A stretch of DNA of 64,000 bases from an uncultured Ectothiorhodospiraceae bacterium (GTDB lineage Bacteria > Pseudomonadota > Gammaproteobacteria > UBA9214), in NCBI GenBank assembly GCA_947259415.1, contig CAMYMI010000005.1:186001-250000 (forward strand), given 5' to 3'. The position numbers and the translations under genes were made by a program. Shown piece by piece: positions 40,747 through 47,995 of this stretch. The notes below the pieces were generated by a model. The model searched no databases. It was not told where the DNA came from and was given only the letters and a program-made list of their open reading frames with translations. Positions within the stretch are counted from its first letter, which is position 1; each line of letters starts with the position of its first letter.

Positions 40747-41277
40747 TCAATAGATATCGAACTCGATGTGCTCGATACCCGCAGTAGTGCGTGATTTGAT
40801 GTCCAGGCCGCTGTGTCTGAAGATATCCAGCATCTCCCTGTTGCGCGTATGTACATCCGCGCGCAGTCGGGTGAAACCCTCCGACCGTGCTATCCCGACG
40901 ATGTGTTCGAAAAGCGCGGTTCCTGCACCCAGGTTCTGGTATTCATCTTCAACCGCGAAGGCGATTTCGGCGACCCGTTCATTCGGACTGCCATCCGTTT
41001 CGATAAGCCTGCCCACGCCGATTGGTTGTTCGCCTGATGTGGTCTGGAGGGCGGCGACGATAGCGATGTGGTGCCTGAAGTCGAGTTCAGTGAAGTATTT
41101 CAGTTCTGCGGGGCTGAGATTATGCTTTGCGCCCATGAAACGGAAATAGACCGATTTCCCTGACAGGCGCTGAAACCCGTCCAGCAGGCGTTGCTTGTCA
41201 GCCGGGCGAATCGCCCGTATCAGCAAAGGGGTGCCATCGCGGAGGCAGGCGGCGGCAGAATACTGTGACAGATCCAT
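40747..41277 (-). CDS. GNAT-family N-acetyltransferase
   Basis: 176 residues. RDGTPLLIRAIRPADKQRLL at the N-terminus, LSGKSVYFRFMG, and the acetyl-CoA site AEIAFAVEDEYQNLGAGTAL (Q-x2-G-x-G/A). The N-terminal pattern resembles the acetyltransferase part of Pat-type protein lysine acetylases, here without a CoA-ligase-like or cAMP domain. Substrate unknown. Lies 71 bp after srkA on the same strand. Confidence 0.88.
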   Translation of the reverse strand: MDLSQYSAAACLRDGTPLLIRAIRPADKQRLLDGFQRLSGKSVYFRFMGAKHNLSPAELKYFTELDFRHHIAIVAALQTTSGEQPIGVGRLIETDGSPNERVAEIAFAVEDEYQNLGAGTALFEHIVGIARSEGFTRLRADVHTRNREMLDIFRHSGLDIKSRTTAGIEHIEFDIY

Positions 41278-41348
41278 GGCTGTGCGGGGTTCTGGAATGC
41301 TGTGGTTGCCGTATTCTGGCCAGGATGGGGGCTGGTTGTCCCCGCAGT

Positions 41349-42344
41349 TTAGACAGAAAGCGGCGGCTCATCCAGCAGGGCGGCCTGTTCACGCAGGGCC
41401 AGGATGTGGTCTTCCCAGTAGCGCGGGGTGTCAAACCAGGGAAATGCCTGCGGGAAGGCCGGGTCCTCCCAGCGGCGCGCCAGCCAGGCCGCGTAGTGGA
41501 TGATACGCAGGGTACGCAGGGCCTCGATCAGCTGTAGCTCGCGGTAGTCGAGATCGTGAAACTGCAAATACCCCTCGATGATGTCAGCTAGCTGGGCCTG
41601 CATTTCATCACGGCTGCCCGAGATCAGCATCCACAGGTCCTGCATCGCAGGACCCGTGCGGCAGTCATCCAGGTCGACAAAGTGCGGCCCCTTTTCGGTC
41701 CACAGCACGTTGCCCGGGTGGCAATCACCGTGCAGGCGGATCTGTTGAAGAGGCCCAGTGCTGTCAAAGCGGCCACTTACCTGCTGCAGCAGGTCTTCGA
41801 CGAGCGTCCGGTAGGCCAACTCGATGTGTGCGGGGATGAATCCCTGCTCGAGCAGGAACTCGTACGAGCGGCTGCCGAAACTGTCGATATCCAGCGTTGG
41901 CCGGTGGCGGAAGGGCCGGGCCGAACCCGTTGCGTGGATGCGCCCGATAAAGCGGCCCATCCACAAGCGGTCTTCGCGCTGGTTCAGCTCCGGCCAGCGG
42001 CCACCCTGGCGCGGGTACAGGGCAAAGCGGTAGCCCCGGTAGCTGTGCAGGCTGTTCTCGTCAAAGACCAGCGGGGCCACCACCGGGATCTCCTGCGCGG
42101 CCAGCTCCAGTGCAAAAGCATGCTCCTCGAGTATCGCTTCGTTAGACCAGCGTCCCGGGCGGTAGAACTTCGCAATCAGCGGCGGGCCCTCGTCGAGGCC
42201 CACCTGGTAGACGCGGTTCTCGTAACTGTTGAGCGCCAGGAACTGGCCGCTGGTTTGATAACCGCAGCTGTCCACCGCGTCTAGCAGGGTGTCGGGTGTC
42301 AGGTCGGCGTAATCGACGGGGGCGGTCGCGTCTGGGTTGTGCAT
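41349..42344 (-). CDS. srkA: SrkA/YihE-type stress response kinase
   Basis: 331 residues. Choline-kinase-like Ser/Thr kinase fold: LNSYENRVYQVGLDEGPPLI, LIAKFYRPGRWS (Lys), EEHAFALELAAQEIPVVAP, then the catalytic loop IRLHGDCHPGNVLW and metal-binding FVDLDDCRTGPAMQD. SrkA counters MazEF-related death under stress in Escherichia coli. Length matches the family. No dsbA or mobA gene adjacent. Confidence 0.95.
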   Translation of the reverse strand: MHNPDATAPVDYADLTPDTLLDAVDSCGYQTSGQFLALNSYENRVYQVGLDEGPPLIAKFYRPGRWSNEAILEEHAFALELAAQEIPVVAPLVFDENSLHSYRGYRFALYPRQGGRWPELNQREDRLWMGRFIGRIHATGSARPFRHRPTLDIDSFGSRSYEFLLEQGFIPAHIELAYRTLVEDLLQQVSGRFDSTGPLQQIRLHGDCHPGNVLWTEKGPHFVDLDDCRTGPAMQDLWMLISGSRDEMQAQLADIIEGYLQFHDLDYRELQLIEALRTLRIIHYAAWLARRWEDPAFPQAFPWFDTPRYWEDHILALREQAALLDEPPLSV

Positions 42345-43025
42345 CGCTATGGGCGCCGGGCGGTATGCTTAATGGTTCGAGTTTGGCGGAACCGCCTATA
42401 GTAGAGATAAAGCCAGCATCTCCCTAATTATTTACAACTATTTAGTAGAGTTGGATTAACTGACATTGTGATTCGTCAATATATTGTCGTCATTTGAGGT
42501 TGCATATCACATAGCTCATCCGTCAGGGGACTTCCTGGTCGGTCTCGGGAGACATTCACGATCTCCGCATAGTCGATACCGGCGTGTGCTGCTAGCCGCC
42601 CGCACCAACCCTGGGTCGATTGTCCTGGAAAGTACCCAGCTGGCGCGAGGCTGTGACACCACTCCCGGGTGGTACACCCGACCTGCCACGCATCGATGAA
42701 TTCAACCCTGCCAACCGGTTGTTGATCATGCGCAAGGCACTTAACAGCATCAACTACTAATCCTGCCGGCAGTTCCCCCCTTCATTCTGACAATACCGTA
42801 GTGCCACGCGCTGGGCTGTCGCGCCTGCAGCTAGTCTCGGTTTGCAATAGTTAACATTCGCGCGCACGAATAATGCCTATACTGCTGTCCTAAGCTGCAG
42901 GGTAATAAAACTGCAGAGGAGGATCGTGGCGATTATCAGCTGCCAAGTGTGAACTAAAAAACAATTCGCGGATGAATAAACGCAGTCATTGAATATCTGG
43001 TATTGCCGTCAAGAAGACAGTCATT
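42345..43025. other. 681-bp spacer with a broken coding fragment
   Basis: AT-rich up to about 42500, then coding-like sequence with stops (fragment at 42596-42760). A further AT-rich leader lies before 43026, including GAGGAGGATC at about 42915 followed by an eight-codon GTG reading frame. No tRNA or promoter is convincing. Confidence 0.5.
42596..42760 (+). pseudogene. C-terminal fragment of an unidentified protein
   Basis: 54 codons open after a TAG, with no good start or ribosome site, ending in TAA. The translation (LSWKVPSWREAV, TPDLPRIDEFNPANR, LLIMRKALNSINY) has natural protein-like composition and a sensible C-terminus, unlike the overlapping frame. It looks like the surviving 3' end of a gene. 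Identity not recognised. Confidence 0.35.
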
Positions 43026-43311
43026 ATGGATATTTCTGAACAGGTCAACTCAACACTGAATACGCTGGGTGAGTTTCTTCCCGGGATTGCCGCGGCACTT
43101 GGCATCCTGGTCATTGGCTGGCTGGTCGTCACCGGTGCGCGCACACTTTCAGGCAAGACGCCGGCTGCCGCAACACTAGATGAAAGGCTGATGGCATTTG
43201 CATTGACATTGGGGGCTGTTGCGGTTGCGGTGGCCCTGTCATTCGGGCTTGGGGGCAGGTGAGGCCGCCGGAAAGCAGATGGAGTACTGGCTGGCCAAAA
43301 TCAGGGATTAA
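43026..43311 (+). pseudogene. Decayed conserved-TM-helix (MscS-like) protein, frameshifted
   Basis: Frame 1 gives 78 residues: LGEFLPGIAAALGILVIGWL is the hallmark of the conserved TM-helix family related to mechanosensitive channels, and a second helix ends at FGLGGR. A stop TGA at 43260 interrupts it. Dropping one base at 43260 continues as EAAGKQMEYWLAKIRD to a TAA at 43309-43311, which is how members of this family end. The middle is also far shorter than in full members, so the gene appears internally deleted and frameshifted. The 78-residue product could still be made. Confidence 0.65.
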
Positions 43312-43336
43312 TAACAGGCTTCGGGCGGCAAGCATT

Positions 43337-43366
43337 GCGGGGGCGAAGTTATGCCCCCGCCTTTTT
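43337..43366 (+). terminator. Rho-independent terminator
   Basis: GCGGGGGC, loop GAAGTTAT, GCCCCCGC, then CTTTTT. Closes the decayed TM-helix gene. Confidence 0.9.
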
Positions 43367-43507
43367 AACTGCTGTTGCTGTTGACACGGGCTTGCACAGG
43401 ACACGGCCAGGCAACCCTAACCCACTCTACAACCATTTTCTGCTGTATACCTTGCAGCAGCAGGATCACATCTCGCAGGTCGATCACGCCATCCGGTAGC
43501 CACCAAG

Positions 43508-43673
43508 TGCTGTCCCACTTATTCCCTCTCCCTCCGGGAGAGGGTTGGGGTGAGGGGATCAAAAAGTGATAAATGCATGAATTCAAGCCCCCTCATCCTG
43601 TCCTTCTACCCCTCAAGGGGGCACTGAAAATAGTCCCGGAGGTAGAAGGGACGTTCTGTTTGTATGGCGGCGA
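43508..43673 (+). repeat. Dispersed two-part palindromic repeat, copy B
   Basis: E1 at 43508-43560 (CTGTCCC, then a CCCTCTCCCTCCGGGAGAG palindrome, then GGTGAGGGGATC). E2 lies at about 43590-43658 (CCTCATCCTGTCCTTCTACC, CAAGGGGGCA, AGTCCCGGAGG). Inverted relative to copy A, 2.9 kb away; a TTTATGGGACAGCAGTGG piece of E1 recurs at 43754-43770. The remaining 43674-43796 holds nothing else recognised. Confidence 0.85.
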
Positions 43674-43796
43674 TGCTGATTCATGTCCCGTGTCTAGGGA
43701 CAGCTGGTATCAGTCTTTTCATTTATGACTTTACAGATAATCCTATCAATGTTTATGGGACAGCAGTGGATAGCCACCCGGCTGACCGGGGTATAC

Positions 43797-44783
43797 TTAC
43801 GGCTGCCGGTCGGTGTCATTGCACACGGGATCGACCTGTCCACCTGACTCGCTCAGTTGCTGCAATATCTCCCGGCGTGTTTGTAGTAAGGTCCTGCGCA
43901 GGGGGTCATCGGGTCGTGAGTGTTCAAGTGCCTGATCCAGGGTGTCAAGTGCGGTCCGGTGGCAGCCGCGCTCCGCGAGGACCATGGCCAGGTTGTTATG
44001 TGCAGCCAGGTAGCCGGAGTTTGCGCGCAGGGCCTGGCGGTAACTGTGCTCGGCATCTTCCAGCTCACCAAGGCGATACTGGCTATTGCCCAGGCCAAAC
44101 CAGGCCGTCGCATTGGCCGGCCAGCGCGCCGTGGCCGCCGCATAAGCCTGGCCGGCGGCCCGGATCTGGCCGACCGACTCGAGGTCCGCGACGGCCCTGA
44201 GATAGGTGCCAGGCTCCGGTCGCGCAGGCAGCTCGCCGGGACGCAGGACCAGCAGGCCCCAGGCCCCCGCGTTTTCCCACGTACTCAGGAACCTTGCTGC
44301 GGCCATGAGCTTGCGGCGCGTGGTCCCCGAACGCAGGATGATTTCATCGGAGTCCGGCAGGTATCCGATGACCACGGCATAGTGCCAGGCGGGATGGCTG
44401 CGCAGGCCCAGGTTCTGCAGCACCAGCACCGGCCGGCCGGTCCGCAGTTCCTCCAGCAACACAGAGATCCGGGGCGCGATGACATAGGGCAGGCGCCCAT
44501 GGCGGCGCGTGGCTGCGATGAGTTCGAATTGCAGGCTGCCCTGCCGGGCGGGCAGATAGACCTCGGTTGACAGATCTGCGGATGTGGCCGCGCTGCCGGT
44601 GTCTTGCAGCAGGGTGGCCAGCGCGGCCGGCCCGCACTGGTACTCGGTCTGAGCAAGGAAGGGGGTGTCCTCGAGTTCTACCCCAATGCCCTGGCTACTT
44701 TGCGGCAGGTGGGGCGACAACACCGGCCCGGTGCCGGTGCAGCCGCCCAGTGCCAGAACAAGCAGTGCGCTCGCAGCTCTCAA
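43797..44783 (-). CDS. C39-like cysteine peptidase lipoprotein with TPR (PA2778 family)
   Basis: A signal sequence ends in the lipobox LALGGC. The peptidase domain has catalytic Cys in TEYQCGPAALATLLQ and His in SHPAWHYAVVIGY. Two or three TPR-like repeats follow (ATAWFGLGNSQYRLGELEDA, YRQALRANSGYLAAHNNLAM). TTG at 44783 is preferred because it gives a compact signal peptide clear of the upstream gene; an in-frame TTG at 44837 would overlap it by 32 bp. Paired with the PA2779-family gene just upstream, as in Pseudomonas. Substrate unknown; a bacteriocin-leader-like or envelope-processing role is inference. Confidence 0.85.
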   Translation of the reverse strand: MRAASALLVLALGGCTGTGPVLSPHLPQSSQGIGVELEDTPFLAQTEYQCGPAALATLLQDTGSAATSADLSTEVYLPARQGSLQFELIAATRRHGRLPYVIAPRISVLLEELRTGRPVLVLQNLGLRSHPAWHYAVVIGYLPDSDEIILRSGTTRRKLMAAARFLSTWENAGAWGLLVLRPGELPARPEPGTYLRAVADLESVGQIRAAGQAYAAATARWPANATAWFGLGNSQYRLGELEDAEHSYRQALRANSGYLAAHNNLAMVLAERGCHRTALDTLDQALEHSRPDDPLRRTLLQTRREILQQLSESGGQVDPVCNDTDRQP

Positions 44784-44805
44784 CGCACCGACCGGAGAGA
44801 TGGCG

Positions 44806-45189
44806 CTAGAACTTGGAGAAGATGTTGGTGACGCCAACCAGTTCCAGGATCAACAGCACGACAAAGACCACGCCAATGACCTCCAGCACACCGGCTCCGG
44901 CGGGCAGGGCGTGCAGGTGCTGTCGCAGTTGGGCAATCTCGGTATCGGTCAGAGCGGCGATGCGCTGCTGGGCAGCGTCGGGTTCGATGCCCAGCTGTAC
45001 CAGTTGTCGCTGTACATCCTCCCGGGCCAGTGCATCATTGAGCTGTTGCCGTGCTGCACTGCGATCCTCGGCAGCGATGGCATCCGCTGTCTGGATCAGT
45101 CCCGCCAGTGCTGTCGGGGGGAAGGTGGCGATGAGGAGCTGGAGTATCAGGGCGTAGATGCCGATTTTTGTTGCTGAGCGGTTGTTCAT
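44806..45189 (-). CDS. PA2779-family membrane protein (DUF6627)
   Basis: 127 residues. Signal-like helix at 8-28 (GIYALILQLLIATFPPTALA), a charged middle with a repeated RQQL/AAL heptad look, and a C-terminal helix GVLEVIGVVFVVLLILELVG followed by TNIFSKF. It always accompanies the C39-like lipoprotein, which may process or be anchored by it. Function unknown. Confidence 0.85.
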   Translation of the reverse strand: MNNRSATKIGIYALILQLLIATFPPTALAGLIQTADAIAAEDRSAARQQLNDALAREDVQRQLVQLGIEPDAAQQRIAALTDTEIAQLRQHLHALPAGAGVLEVIGVVFVVLLILELVGVTNIFSKF

Positions 45190-45377
45190 TGGATTCCTCG
45201 GATTGACTGGGTACGGGCCCGCTTCATTCTAGTGCATTCCTGCCCGCGCTGTCCCCGGCAGAAGGGAGCCACGCAGGAATTTTTTACTGTTGTTCCCGGA
45301 ATCGGTAATATGCCGGTAGCTTTAGGGCGTTGCCGTGACGGTCGTCAAAAAATCATAAATTTCACTGGAGTAGGTTT

Positions 45378-46112
45378 TTGTGGAAGCAGCTTGCAGCCTT
45401 TTGGCATGTGCTGAGAGGTAGTATCCGGGACCTGGCGCCGATCATCCTCGTGATCGGTTTTTTTCAGCTGGTGGTGCTGCGTCAACCGATACCCAATCTG
45501 GGTGGCCTGCTCACGGGTATCGTACTGGTGGTGCTGGGTCTGACACTGTTCGTACGCGGGCTGGAGCTGGGCCTGTTTCCAATCGGCGAATCCATGGCCT
45601 TTTCCTTTGCTCGCAAGGGCAGCTTGTTGTGGCTGCTGGTGTTCGCGTTTGCACTCGGTTTCGGTACCACCGTGGCGGAGCCGGCATTGATTGCGGTGGC
45701 CAACGAGGCGGCTGCAGTGGTGGCCGAGGCAGGCATCATCGTGGCGAGCGAATCCGCTCGCGATTCGTACGCACTGGGTCTGCGGCTGACGGTGGCGCTT
45801 TCCGTCGGCGTAGCCATCGTGCTGGGCGTGTTCCGCATCATCAAGGGCTGGCCGTTGCATTATATGATCATGGTCGGCTATCTCGGTGTCGTGGTCATGA
45901 CGCCGCTGGCACCCCAGGAAATCATCGGGATCGCCTACGATTCCGGCGGGGTCACCACATCGACGATCACTGTGCCGCTGGTAACGGCCCTGGGGGTGGG
46001 GCTGGCAATGTCGATCGAGGGGCGTAATCCGATGCTGGACGGCTTCGGTCTGATTGCCTTTGCCTCGCTCACGCCGATCATTTTTGTCCTCGGTTACGGG
46101 ATGCTGATCTGA
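45378..46112 (+). CDS. DUF1538 membrane protein, first subunit
   Basis: 244 residues with six or seven membrane helices. Two conserved patches face each other: [18 protein letters not shown] (about 88-105) and [16 protein letters not shown] (about 192-207). These Gly/Ser/Thr-rich broken-helix motifs resemble re-entrant transport elements. Start is TTG at 45378, with GGAG 8 bases upstream; no in-frame ATG is nearby. The stop overlaps the next start (TGATG). DUF1538 proteins are inferred to be transporters, substrate unknown. Confidence 0.88.
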   Translation: MWKQLAAFWHVLRGSIRDLAPIILVIGFFQLVVLRQPIPNLGGLLTGIVLVVLGLTLFVRGLELGLFPIGESMAFSFARKGSLLWLLVFAFALGFGTTVAEPALIAVANEAAAVVAEAGIIVASESARDSYALGLRLTVALSVGVAIVLGVFRIIKGWPLHYMIMVGYLGVVVMTPLAPQEIIGIAYDSGGVTTSTITVPLVTALGVGLAMSIEGRNPMLDGFGLIAFASLTPIIFVLGYGMLI

Positions 46113-46894
46113 TGGAGGTAGTGAACGACTATCTCGAGGTTATGCTGGGCACCCTCCGGGATGTCCTGCCGATCGCGGCCATCCTCATCGGTTTCCAGGT
46201 CCTGGTCCTGCGTCGCGCGGTGCCCAACCTGAAACGTGTGCTCCTGGGCTTCCTCTATGTCCTGATCGGTATTGTGCTGTTCCTCGAGGGGCTGGAGCAG
46301 GCCCTGTTTCCCCTGGGACGGTTGATGGCTGCGCAGCTGACCGACCCCGCCTTTATTCTCGGGGATGGTGCTGTGGCTCAGGCCCTGTCCTGGACCGACT
46401 ACGGTTGGGTCTACCTGTTCGGCGCACTGTTAGGCTTTTCCACCACCCTCGCGGAACCCGCCCTGATCGCCGTGGCCATGAAGGCGCGCGAGGTGTCCGG
46501 CGGGTCGGTGGGTATCTGGGGTTTGCGGGTGGCGGTGGCCATCGGTGTCTCGGTGGGGGTGACGCTGGGTATCTTCCGCATTGTCACCGGGACACCCCTG
46601 CATTACTACATCATTACCGCTTACGTCGTTGTGATCGTACAGACCGCGTTCGCACCGCGTATCATTGTTCCGCTGGCCTATGACTCGGGTGGCGTGACCA
46701 CCTCGACCGTAACGGTGCCGCTGGTCATGGCGCTGGGTCTGGGTCTGGCCAGTACGGTCCCCGGCAGAAGTCCGCTTATCGACGGCTTCGGCATGATTGC
46801 CTTTGCCTGTCTATTCCCGATCATCGCCGTGATGGCATATGCGCAGCTCAGTGAGTGGCGGGCGCGACGCAGACATCAACATGAAATCGACTAG
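46112..46894 (+). CDS. DUF1538 membrane protein, second subunit
   Basis: 260 residues, same fold as the preceding gene: [18 protein letters not shown] and [17 protein letters not shown] repeat the two motifs almost exactly. N-terminal LPIAAILIGFQVLVLRRAVPN aligns with [22 protein letters not shown] of subunit one, so the pair arose by duplication and probably forms a heterodimer. The C-terminus is basic and cytoplasmic-looking (EWRARRRHQ), a possible docking site for the P-II-like partner encoded next. Confidence 0.88.
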   Translation: MEVVNDYLEVMLGTLRDVLPIAAILIGFQVLVLRRAVPNLKRVLLGFLYVLIGIVLFLEGLEQALFPLGRLMAAQLTDPAFILGDGAVAQALSWTDYGWVYLFGALLGFSTTLAEPALIAVAMKAREVSGGSVGIWGLRVAVAIGVSVGVTLGIFRIVTGTPLHYYIITAYVVVIVQTAFAPRIIVPLAYDSGGVTTSTVTVPLVMALGLGLASTVPGRSPLIDGFGMIAFACLFPIIAVMAYAQLSEWRARRRHQHEID

Positions 46895-46920
46895 GATTGA
46901 TACATCAGGAGGGTTCGAAT

Positions 46921-47271
46921 ATGCATTTCAAGCTGATCATTGCCTTTGTAGAGGATGACAAAACGAAAGCCGTGCTGAAGGCGGCGAGGGATGCCGGGGC
47001 GACGGGCTGCACCGTGGTCACCAGTGCGCGTGGTGAGGGGGCGGAACAGATGAAGACATTTTTCGGCCTTGCTCTGGAAACCCAGCGTGATGTGCTGATG
47101 TTCCTGGTGGAGGAGCATATGAGCCGTTTCATCCTCGAACGCATCGGTGAGGCCGGTGAATTCGAGAGCGAAGCCGGAACCGGTATCGCCCTGCAGATCG
47201 ATGTCGAGGATGCCGTTGGAGTGGCAGGCCAGATCAAACGGCTGAGTGAAGCCGTGGAGGAAAAACTATGA
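46921..47271 (+). CDS. Divergent P-II-like regulatory protein
   Basis: 116 residues, ATG at 46921 after a strong AGGAGG. The fold is P-II: N-terminal HFKLIIAFVEDDKTKAVLKA, and C-terminal GTGIALQIDVEDAVGV aligning with the P-II GDGKIFV-type ATP loop. The T-loop is replaced: no uridylylation Tyr motif (Y-R/K-G-A-x-Y), and SARGEGAEQMKTFFG occupies its place. The B-loop Lys is missing, so the ligand is unlikely to be the classical ATP/2-oxoglutarate pair in the same geometry. Overlaps the CBS gene by 4 bp. Probably gates the DUF1538 pair, as GlnK gates AmtB (inference). Confidence 0.85.
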   Translation: MHFKLIIAFVEDDKTKAVLKAARDAGATGCTVVTSARGEGAEQMKTFFGLALETQRDVLMFLVEEHMSRFILERIGEAGEFESEAGTGIALQIDVEDAVGVAGQIKRLSEAVEEKL

Positions 47272-47675
47272 ATGAGGAACAGATCATCCGGGTCCGTGAC
47301 GTGATGAAAAGCAACTTTGACACGGTTGATGGGATGACCACGATTACCGAGGCCATCAAGTGCATGAAGCACCAGGACAACAAGTCACTGATTGTCAAGA
47401 AGCGCCATCCCGATGATGAGCACGGGGTGTTGCTGATATCCGACATCGCGCGAAAGGTCCTGGGTGAGGGTCGCTCGCCCGACCGCGTCAACGTCTACGA
47501 GGTAATGGCGAAACCGGTCATCACGGTTCATCCGGACATGAATATCCGCTACTGCGCGCAGCTGTTCGAACGCTTCGAACTGTCACGGGCGCCGGTGGTC
47601 AAGCGCGGCGAGGTGGTTGGTATCGTCAGTCTCACCGACCTGGTACTCAAGGGGCTGTGCAAGACAATACAGTGA
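47268..47675 (+). CDS. CBS-domain pair protein
   Basis: 135 residues made of two CBS motifs only: RVRDVMKSNFDTVDGMTTIT with HQDNKSLIVKK and LLISDIARKVL, then VYEVMAKPVITVHPDMNIR and LSRAPVVKRGEVVGIVSLTD. CBS pairs bind adenine nucleotides. Fourth gene of the DUF1538-DUF1538-P-II-CBS cassette, coupled by ATGA overlap, so likely the energy-charge sensor of the same module (inference). Confidence 0.92.
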   Translation: MNEEQIIRVRDVMKSNFDTVDGMTTITEAIKCMKHQDNKSLIVKKRHPDDEHGVLLISDIARKVLGEGRSPDRVNVYEVMAKPVITVHPDMNIRYCAQLFERFELSRAPVVKRGEVVGIVSLTDLVLKGLCKTIQ

Positions 47676-47801
47676 ACGCAGCTATCTCCTTGCCAGGTGG
47701 TGCTGAGGAATCAGCGCAATCTACAAGACATCCCGGTAAGCAGGATGTAACCACAGCCATGGTGCTGGCTATCTGCATGCCGTGCTATTAATGCGCAGTG
47801 A

Positions 47802-47815
47802 TTGATCTGTGTCAA
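47802..47815. promoter_or_regulatory. FNR/Anr-like binding site
   Basis: TTGATCTGTGTCAA against consensus TTGAT-N4-ATCAA: nine of ten defined bases match. Located 181 bp before the cytochrome start, consistent with oxygen-responsive control. Confidence 0.6.
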
Positions 47816-47901
47816 TGACATAAGAAGATAGAGTTGTTACAAATAAAATCCAATAACCGAATTCTGATGATTGGTTCAGGGGGTTCATAGCCAGACTTGT
47901 A

Positions 47902-47925
47902 ATTGGTTATAAATCAATAACCAAT
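47902..47925. promoter_or_regulatory. Perfect 9-bp palindrome, candidate operator
   Basis: ATTGGTTAT-AAATCA-ATAACCAAT, 71 bp before the cytochrome ATG. Related pieces CCAATAACC (47850-47858) and ATTGGTT (47870-47876) lie upstream, so a repressor or activator could bind cooperatively. Regulator not identified. Confidence 0.6.
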
Positions 47926-47995
47926 AGTAATTCTTTGGTGCGGGGCCAATTCATACTGCATTTTCGTTTATTAATCGATTTGGAGGAGAAGCACC

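Larger units (their letters stand above)
47676..47995. promoter_or_regulatory. 320-bp control region upstream of the decaheme cytochrome
   Basis: AT-rich and free of genes. Holds an FNR-like box at 47802-47815, an ATTGGTT half-site at 47870-47876 and a perfect 24-bp palindrome at 47902-47925. A GGAGGAG ribosome site precedes the cytochrome. Confidence 0.7.
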
